A stretch of 64,000 bases of DNA from Deinococcus aestuarii. GTDB lineage: Bacteria; Deinococcota; Deinococci; Deinococcales; Deinococcaceae. This document shows positions 57,625 through 64,000 of this stretch, piece by piece. The DNA is taken from the NCBI RefSeq assembly GCF_018863415.1, contig NZ_JAHKSN010000012.1, positions 1-64,000 on the forward strand, read 5' to 3'. Position 1 is the first letter of the stretch, and every line of letters starts with the position of its first letter. Below the pieces are notes generated by a model that was not told where the DNA came from, made no database searches, and was given only the letters and a program-made list of their open reading frames with translations. Both the position numbers and the translations under genes were made by a program.

Positions 57625-58539
57625 ATGATCCGCGCCAAGACCCTCAAGGGAGCCGACCTCGCCTGGAACGGGGAGACGGGGGGCGTCTGGGTGGACGCTC
57701 AGGGTGTGACGGAGGAAGAGCTCGCCCGCCTGCGCGCCGCCTTTCCGCTCAACCGCCTCGCCGTGGAGGACGCGCTGGAGCAGGGGCACTGGAGCCGGGC
57801 GGAGGGCTACCCCGAGCACGCCTTTATCACCCTGCGCTCGTTTACCCGGCCCGAGGAGCAGGGCGAGTTCACCGAGCGCGTCAGCATCTTCGCCTTTCCT
57901 GAGGCGGTCCTGACCCTCAGCAGCGCGGGCACCCGGGCGCTCGGGCGCGTGTGGAACCTCGTGGGCCGCGAGAGCGTGAACACGCCGGGCGAGGTCGTGT
58001 ACGAACTTCTCGACCAGACCGCCGACACCTTCTTCGTCCTCGCCGACCGCCTGGAGGAGCAGGTGGACGGCCTGGAGGAAGAAATCTTCCAACATCGCCG
58101 CCACAACCCGATTCCGAAGGTCTTCGACCTCAAGCACCTGCTTGCCCAGGCCCGCCGCCTGAGCGCCGACGCCCGCGAGGCGACCCTGCTCCTGACCCGC
58201 CACAGCGACCCGGGCAGCGCCGACCTGTTGCGCTACCGCGACGCTCAGGACTCCTTTACCCGCGCGAGCAGCCGCCTCGACGGCCTGCGCGACCACCTCA
58301 CCAGCCTGCTCGATCTGCACCTGGGCCTGCAAAGCCAGCGCATGAACGAGGTCATGCGGACGCTGACGGCGGTGAGCGTGATCTTCCTGCCGCTGACCTT
58401 CCTCGCGGGCGTGTGGGGCATGAATTTCGAGCACATGCCGGAGTTGCGGTGGCCCTACGGGTACGCTCTCGCGTGGGGCAGCTTCCTCCTGATCGGCGGC
58501 CTGCTTGCGTACTCCTTCAAGCGTCGGGGATGGTGGTAG
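57625..58539 (+). CDS. corA: CorA-family magnesium transporter
   Basis: 304 residues. Large N-terminal cytoplasmic domain, coiled helices, and two C-terminal membrane segments with the pore signature [10 protein letters not shown] (GMN near residue 265-268) and a basic tail FKRRGWW. Imports Mg2+ or related divalent ions. Confidence 0.95.
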   Translation: MIRAKTLKGADLAWNGETGGVWVDAQGVTEEELARLRAAFPLNRLAVEDALEQGHWSRAEGYPEHAFITLRSFTRPEEQGEFTERVSIFAFPEAVLTLSSAGTRALGRVWNLVGRESVNTPGEVVYELLDQTADTFFVLADRLEEQVDGLEEEIFQHRRHNPIPKVFDLKHLLAQARRLSADAREATLLLTRHSDPGSADLLRYRDAQDSFTRASSRLDGLRDHLTSLLDLHLGLQSQRMNEVMRTLTAVSVIFLPLTFLAGVWGMNFEHMPELRWPYGYALAWGSFLLIGGLLAYSFKRRGWW

Positions 58540-58931
58540 GGGTCCGGCCCATCGAGCCCTCCCATCTGCCGGGCATCATGGCCCTGTGCGCGGTGGAGGG
58601 CTCCGGGTCGTACGCGGAGGAGGCCGACCTGACCTGGCGGGCGCTCACCAGTCCCGGCGTGACCTCCCTCGTCGCCGTGCAGGAGGACCGGGTGATCGGC
58701 GTGGCGCAGATGCTCGGCGACGGGGTGATCCAGGCCTTCCTCGTGCTGCTCGTCGTCCATCCGGACGCGCGCGGGAAGGGACTGGGGCGGCGGCTCGTGG
58801 AGGAGGCGTTCGCGCGGGCGGGAGGCAAGCGGGTGGACCTCCTCGCCGAGGAGGGGGCGGAGGCGTTCTATACCCGTTTCGCGCATCGCCGCAAGCCCGG
58901 CTTCCGCCTGTACCCGGACCCGCCGCGCTGA
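58530..58931 (+). CDS. GNAT acetyltransferase
   Basis: 133 residues from ATG 58530, overlapping corA by 10 bp. [22 protein letters not shown] is the acetyl-CoA binding motif and [15 protein letters not shown] the end of the fold. Substrate unknown. Confidence 0.85.
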   Translation: MVVGVRPIEPSHLPGIMALCAVEGSGSYAEEADLTWRALTSPGVTSLVAVQEDRVIGVAQMLGDGVIQAFLVLLVVHPDARGKGLGRRLVEEAFARAGGKRVDLLAEEGAEAFYTRFAHRRKPGFRLYPDPPR

Positions 58932-58983
58932 GCCTGTCCAGCCCCGGCGAGGTCGCGGGAGCCAAATCCCAGTACCCTGGTCC

Positions 58984-59577
58984 ATGCCGCCCGTCGTGCT
59001 CCAGTGTCCAGAAGAAGAGGTGATCCTCCAGCGTTTTCACCGGGCGCTCGCCGACCTGTGGGCGCAAGACCGCGTGCTGATCGAGCGCAGGCTGGGCCAG
59101 AAGACCGTCGCGCACCGCCTCGCCGTGTATCTGGAGTGGCAGTTTCCCGGCTTCCACACCGACTGCGAGTACAGCCGCAACAGCCGGGTGGATGAGGACA
59201 CCTACGACTTCCCCTCCATGAGCCGTCCCCGCCAGCGCGACCTGCGCCGCAACCTCGCGCGCCAGGGCCTGGGCGGGGGAGAGGTTGGGGCCGCCGCCCA
59301 GCGGGTGACCGATGCCTACCCCGACATCATCGTCCACTACCGCGAGGAGAATCACCTCAACCTGCTCGTCGTGGAGACGCGGCTGCTCGGCGACGCGCGG
59401 GGCTGGGGCGGCGTGCTGGACGCCAGGGAAAAGCTCCAGCGGTACACGCTTCAGGGAGAAGAAGGGCTCTACCGCTACGCCGTGGGTCTGCTGGTCGAAC
59501 TGGGGGTGACGGCAGAGGGCGACCAGAGCGTCGTCCACCAGTTCCGCGACGGGGGAGAGGTGGGGCGGGTGGGGTAG
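58984..59577 (+). CDS. Hypothetical protein, PD-(D/E)XK-like impression
   Basis: 197 residues; TACCCT lies 5 bp before the ATG. FHTDCEYSRN and YPDIIVHYREENHLNLLVVETR recall the pattern of restriction-fold proteins with D...ExK, but the final Lys is Arg. It may be an inactive relative. The GEEGLYRYAVGLLVEL C-terminus is helical. Confidence 0.65.
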   Translation: MPPVVLQCPEEEVILQRFHRALADLWAQDRVLIERRLGQKTVAHRLAVYLEWQFPGFHTDCEYSRNSRVDEDTYDFPSMSRPRQRDLRRNLARQGLGGGEVGAAAQRVTDAYPDIIVHYREENHLNLLVVETRLLGDARGWGGVLDAREKLQRYTLQGEEGLYRYAVGLLVELGVTAEGDQSVVHQFRDGGEVGRVG

Positions 59578-59601
59578 GGAAACCGAGCGGGCCTGCGTCG
59601 T

Positions 59602-60093
59602 CTACGGTGCCTGGGCGACGATGACCCCCTCTGCGGGGAACAGGTAGAGGGTGAGATAGAACCCACCGTCCGCCGAATCCACCGCGAAGCCCGCTGAGAG
59701 CACGGCGTCCTGTCCCCAGGCGGTGACCTGCTCATGCCGGTGGGCCTGGTCGATCCGGGCCCGCGTCTGCTCCGGACTCAGCGTCATCCTCGCGCAGGCC
59801 AGGTTGGGGGATGAGGAGAAAAACGAGGTCAGGACCTCGCGCCCGAACAGGGCGTGACAACTCGTCCGGATCCCTGCGGCGTCTCCGAAAAACTGCTTGA
59901 CGCTGTGTTCAACCATCTGTGCGGTCCCGACCTTGACCACGGGGGTATAGCGTGGGAACTCCTCCTGAAGCGTCGGGGTGGCCTCCGCCGCACTCCGCCT
60001 GGAAGGGTGCTCCTCGGTCGAAGTGGAGGAGGTCGTCTGCGTCCATTTGCAGCCGATGAGCAACGCAAGTCCGAGAAAAAGAAGTTTCGGCAC
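59602..60093 (-). CDS. Putative lipoprotein
   Basis: 163 residues. MPKLLFLGLALLIGC is a lipoprotein signal with Cys15; Ser/Thr-rich linker follows, then a domain with two Cys. No family recognised. Confidence 0.75.
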   Translation of the reverse strand: MPKLLFLGLALLIGCKWTQTTSSTSTEEHPSRRSAAEATPTLQEEFPRYTPVVKVGTAQMVEHSVKQFFGDAAGIRTSCHALFGREVLTSFFSSSPNLACARMTLSPEQTRARIDQAHRHEQVTAWGQDAVLSAGFAVDSADGGFYLTLYLFPAEGVIVAQAP

Positions 60094-60278
60094 AAATTTC
60101 TCCGGCGAGTGAGGCGGGACAGCGGTGGTCCTTCACTTCCATCCACCCTCCCTGTAACCCGCCCCCAGCCTGTCAAAGCCTCGGGGACAGGTGGCGAAGG
60201 CAGGCCCAGGTCGGAAGGCGACCGGAAAGCGGCCAGAACGTCGCTTTCAATGCCCCGGCAAGAGGAGACCCAAGCGTC

Positions 60279-61439
60279 CTACTCCAGCGCCCCCACCCCC
60301 GTCAGGTGCCGCCCCACGATCAGGGTGTGGATGTCGTGGGTGCCCTCGTAGGTGTCCACCGTCTCCAGGTTGAGCATGTGCCGGATGACCGGATACTCGG
60401 TCGTGATGCCGTTGCCGCCCAGCATCTCGCGGGCGAGGCGGGCCCCTTGCAGGGCCACCCGCACGTTGTTGCGCTTCGCCACCGACACCTGCGCGAAGTT
60501 CATCCGGCCCGCGTCCTTGAGCTGCCCCAGCCGCCATGCGAGCAGCAGCCCCGTCGTGTGGTCCGTCGCCATCCGCACGAGCTTGTCCTGCACGAGCTGA
60601 CGGCCCGCGATGGGCTTGCCGAAGGTGGTCCGGCTGCCCGTGTAGTCCAGCGCCGTCTGCAAGACCGCCTCCAGCGCCCCCATCGCCCCCCACGCGATCC
60701 CGAAGCGGGCCGAAGTCAGGCACGAGAGGGGGGACTTGAGCCCGCTGGACCCCGGTAGCAGGTTCCCCTCGGGCACCCGGCAGTCCTCCAGCACGATCTC
60801 GCCTGTGACCGAGGCACGCAGGCTCATCTTGCGGTGGAGGGGGGGGGCGCTGAAGCCGGGCGTGTCCGTCGGCACGATAAAGCCGCGGACCACGCCCTCA
60901 TCGTCCTTCGCCCACACGACGGCGAGGTCGGCGACCGGCGAGTTGGTGATCCACATCTTGTTGCCGTTCAGGATGTACCCGTTGCCGTCCTTGCGGGCGC
61001 GGGTCCGCATCGCGCCGGGGTCGGAGCCGCCGTCGGGCTCGGTGAGGCCGAAGCAGCCGATCAGTTCGCCGGAAGCGAGGCCGGGGAGGTACCTGCGCCG
61101 CTGCTCCTCCGACCCATAGGTATAGATGGGGTACATGACGAGGCTGCCCTGCACGCTCGCCGCGCTGCGCAGGCCGCTGTCCACCCGCTCCAGCTCGTAC
61201 ATCATCGCCCCGTAGGCGCTGTAGGACACGCCCGCGCCGCCGTACTCCTCGGGCGTCGTGGGACCCAGCAGGCCCATCTCCCCGAACTGGCGCATCACGT
61301 CCCGCGCGGGCAGCTCGGCGTGGTCCCACCACTCGCCGATGTGGGGCAGCAGCTCGGCCTCGCAAAAGGCGCGCACGCTCTCGCGGATGAGTCTCTCGTC
61401 GGTGGGGAAGAGGTCCTGGACGGCGAATTCGTCGATCAT
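60279..61439 (-). CDS. gcdH: Acyl-CoA dehydrogenase, glutaryl-CoA dehydrogenase-like
   Basis: 386 residues. SVQGSLVMYPIYTYGSEEQRRRYLPGLASGELIGCFGLTEPDGGSDPG and ITNSPVADLAVVWAK are FAD/substrate segments; YEGTHDIHTLIVGRHLTG near the C-terminus carries the catalytic Glu in the glutaryl-CoA dehydrogenase form. Role: lysine/tryptophan breakdown. Confidence 0.9.
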   Translation of the reverse strand: MIDEFAVQDLFPTDERLIRESVRAFCEAELLPHIGEWWDHAELPARDVMRQFGEMGLLGPTTPEEYGGAGVSYSAYGAMMYELERVDSGLRSAASVQGSLVMYPIYTYGSEEQRRRYLPGLASGELIGCFGLTEPDGGSDPGAMRTRARKDGNGYILNGNKMWITNSPVADLAVVWAKDDEGVVRGFIVPTDTPGFSAPPLHRKMSLRASVTGEIVLEDCRVPEGNLLPGSSGLKSPLSCLTSARFGIAWGAMGALEAVLQTALDYTGSRTTFGKPIAGRQLVQDKLVRMATDHTTGLLLAWRLGQLKDAGRMNFAQVSVAKRNNVRVALQGARLAREMLGGNGITTEYPVIRHMLNLETVDTYEGTHDIHTLIVGRHLTGVGALE

Positions 61440-61527
61440 GGGGGGACTCCGGTGGGGGTGAGCGGGAACGGGTCGGTGGGACGCGGCCTCTTCCCTGGAT
61501 TCGTGCTTGGCGGTGGTTGAACCGAGT

Positions 61528-62298
61528 CTACGGTGTCGGCGTGGGGAGGTTGTAGACGCGGCGGGCGTTGTCGTCGGTGACGCGCTCCAGCTCCCCCGCG
61601 TCCAGCCCGCGCAGTGCGGCGATGAAGTCGAGGGTGTGGCGCACGTAGCCGGGCCGGTTGGGCTTGCCGCGCCTGGGCACGGGGGCGAGGAAGGGCGCGT
61701 CCGTCTCCACGAGCAGGCGGTCGAGCGGCACGAGGCGGGCGGCCTCCTGAATCTCCCGCGCGGTCTTGTAGGTGGTGTTCCCCGCGAAGCCGAAGAAGGC
61801 GCAGCGCTCCAGCCCGCACGCCAGCAGCCCCGGATGCCCGCTGAAGCAGTGGAGGATGACGGGTTGATCCGGCCAGCCCGAAAGCACGTCGATCACGCCG
61901 CGCTGGGCCCGGTCCTCCCCGGCCCTGTCCCGCACGTGGATGACGAGGGGCCTCCCCGTCCGCCGCGCGAGGTCGAGCTGCCACTCGAAGGCCGCGAGCT
62001 GCGCCGCCCGTTTCGTATCGTCCCAATAGTCGTCTAGCCCGCTCTCCCCGATCCCGACGACGCGGGGGTGAAGGGCGAGACGCTCGATCTCGGCGCGGGT
62101 TTCCGGGCCGTCCTCCTCCGTACTGGTGGGGTGCAGGCCCACGGTGGCCCACACGTCCCCGTACCGCTCGGCGAGGGCCACGGCGTTGCGGGCGTGCTCG
62201 GGGCTGGCGCCGATGCAGACCATCCCCGTCAGGCCGAACTCATTCCGCGCGGAGGCCGGGTCGTCCAGGAAGTCGAGGTGGCAGTGGGTGTCGATCAT
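61528..62298 (-). CDS. tatD: TatD-family metal-dependent DNase
   Basis: 256 residues, TACCCT box 7 bp before the [11 protein letters not shown] (His5, His7), [24 protein letters not shown] and [11 protein letters not shown] form the metal-binding set of TatD hydrolases. The family acts as 3'-5' exonuclease in repair. Confidence 0.93.
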   Translation of the reverse strand: MIDTHCHLDFLDDPASARNEFGLTGMVCIGASPEHARNAVALAERYGDVWATVGLHPTSTEEDGPETRAEIERLALHPRVVGIGESGLDDYWDDTKRAAQLAAFEWQLDLARRTGRPLVIHVRDRAGEDRAQRGVIDVLSGWPDQPVILHCFSGHPGLLACGLERCAFFGFAGNTTYKTAREIQEAARLVPLDRLLVETDAPFLAPVPRRGKPNRPGYVRHTLDFIAALRGLDAGELERVTDDNARRVYNLPTPTP

Positions 62299-62450
62299 GG
62301 GGGAGAGGGTAGAGGGAACGGGGCTCCCGGAGTGTGGACCGGGGCGAGGGGAGGCGCCCGCCGACCCGCGTATGGGGCTCCCCCCCGCCCACCCCCGCCG
62401 CTCCTCACACCTGTCAGCCCGTGCCCATCTCTCTCACCGCCCCCCCGCGC

Positions 62451-62456
62451 TAGATT
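62451..62456 (+). promoter_or_regulatory. -10 box of leaderless LptC-like gene
   Basis: TAGATT ends 6 bp before the GTG at 62463. Confidence 0.5.
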
Positions 62457-62462
62457 GCCCGC

Positions 62463-63080
62463 GTGCTGAAAGCGGGGCTGTACGTACTTGTCGCTCTCGG
62501 GGTGTTCGCGCTGGTGTTCGCGTTCCTGCCCTCCGGGAATGCGGGTGGGGCACAGACGGGGGCGCGGCTTCAGGGCGTCTCCCTGTCCCTCTACCCGGTG
62601 CGCGACGCGGACGCCGTGTGGAGGTTCCGGGCCTCGGAGGTCACGAGCGATCCCCTGGAAGGAGAAACGCACCTTGCGGGACTCTCGGACGGCGGGCGCT
62701 GGCTGCGCGGGCGCGGCCCCGACGGCAGACCGACGGGTAAGGTCGTGCTCGACGCGACGCTCGCCGCGCCTGACCTCACCATCGATGCCCAGGACAACAT
62801 GCTGACCCGTCAGGCAAAAATCACCCTGGTGCAGCAGTGTGCCAACATCGACCTCAGGGGCACCCCGGCACAGCCCGTCCGGGTCGAGCAGGGCTCGGGG
62901 TTCAGCGCCCCCGTGGCGCGGGTGGACTCGCCCTCGCTGACGGGCCGCGTGACCCGGCTGCGCATGAGCTTCGACTTTCAGGTCGAGGACAGCGGCGAGG
63001 ACTCCACCCTCGGCTGGGACCCTGGCGCCACCGAGACCTGCGAGAACGGGAAGCGCGTGCCGCTGAGCCCGGCTTCCTGA
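62463..63080 (+). CDS. LptC-like envelope protein
   Basis: 205 residues. One N-terminal membrane anchor ([17 protein letters not shown]) followed by a beta-rich extracytoplasmic domain ([38 protein letters not shown]), the layout of LptC. Followed 44 bp later by an LptA-like gene, which supports the reading. In this phylum the transported envelope lipid is unclear. Confidence 0.7.
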   Translation: MLKAGLYVLVALGVFALVFAFLPSGNAGGAQTGARLQGVSLSLYPVRDADAVWRFRASEVTSDPLEGETHLAGLSDGGRWLRGRGPDGRPTGKVVLDATLAAPDLTIDAQDNMLTRQAKITLVQQCANIDLRGTPAQPVRVEQGSGFSAPVARVDSPSLTGRVTRLRMSFDFQVEDSGEDSTLGWDPGATETCENGKRVPLSPAS

Positions 63081-63124
63081 CCCGGAAGGTCCGGAACGAA
63101 CACCGTCCAGACAGGAGAACTCCC

Positions 63125-64000
<876 letters not shown>

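Noticed and set aside
55938..57902. 654-residue plus-strand open frame
   Set aside because: Antisense to xseA and crcB and overlapping the corA start; low-complexity composition and no motif.

Overview
The window looks like a chromosome segment of a Deinococcus-type bacterium. It is GC-rich. It starts with the 3' end of a 16S rRNA gene that is followed by its own terminator instead of a linked 23S gene. At least a dozen genes have a -10-like TAnnnT box 5-8 bp in front of the start codon, the leaderless-mRNA arrangement known from Deinococcus. Species was not determined.

Two parts are separated by a sharp boundary. Positions 248-39665 are a genomic island of about 39.4 kb integrated in a tRNA-Arg(TCT) gene. 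The intact tRNA lies at 39620-39696 (minus strand). Its 3' part, from anticodon stem to CCA, is repeated perfectly over 47 bp at 248-294, next to the stranded native terminator of the tRNA operon. Inside both ends lies the same tandem ACTACAC pair (412-429 and 39551-39568), probably integrase arm sites. The island has a complete tyrosine integrase (34545-35912), a second recombinase-like protein lacking catalytic residues (33589-34473), an excisionase-like HTH protein and a primase-helicase (1588-4212), followed by a run of back-to-back hairpins (4643-4789) that could be an origin or a structured RNA. No conjugation genes were seen.

The cargo reads as a defence island. From left to right it holds: (i) a minus-strand operon (4946-13913) of Z1 helicase, PD-(D/E)XK protein, MORC/MutL-like GHKL ATPase, unknown proteins and Vsr nuclease, divergent from a C5 cytosine methyltransferase, resembling MZA / paraMORC restriction systems; (ii) a DUF262 protein with a HEPN RNase-like partner; (iii) a compact TnpB/Cas12-like RuvC protein without a zinc finger; (iv) a two-gene unit with a replication-relaxation-like protein; (v) an HEAAH metallopeptidase-like gene followed by a DUF4062 gene; (vi) a tight cluster at 27054-33275 of dTMP kinase, uracil-DNA-glycosylase-like protein, acyl-carrier-like protein, thymidylate-synthase-like protein, radical SAM protein, holo-ACP synthase, XRE repressor, an ImmA/IrrE protease fused to a chagasin-type cysteine-protease inhibitor, and a papain-like cysteine protease. 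I know of no described system with the composition of (vi); it is the best candidate for something new.

From 39620 to the end is ordinary chromosome: tRNA-Pro, tRNA-Gly and tRNA-Arg, a UbiA-type prenyltransferase, a nucleotide cyclase-like protein, an OmpR-type two-component system, DacB, fatty-acid/CoA enzymes, Nudix hydrolase, pyridoxal kinase, acetyltransferases, an M3 oligopeptidase, CoaBC, ArgR with an ARG box, XseA, CrcB, CorA, glutaryl-CoA dehydrogenase-like enzyme, TatD and two LptC/LptA-like envelope proteins, the last one cut by the window end.
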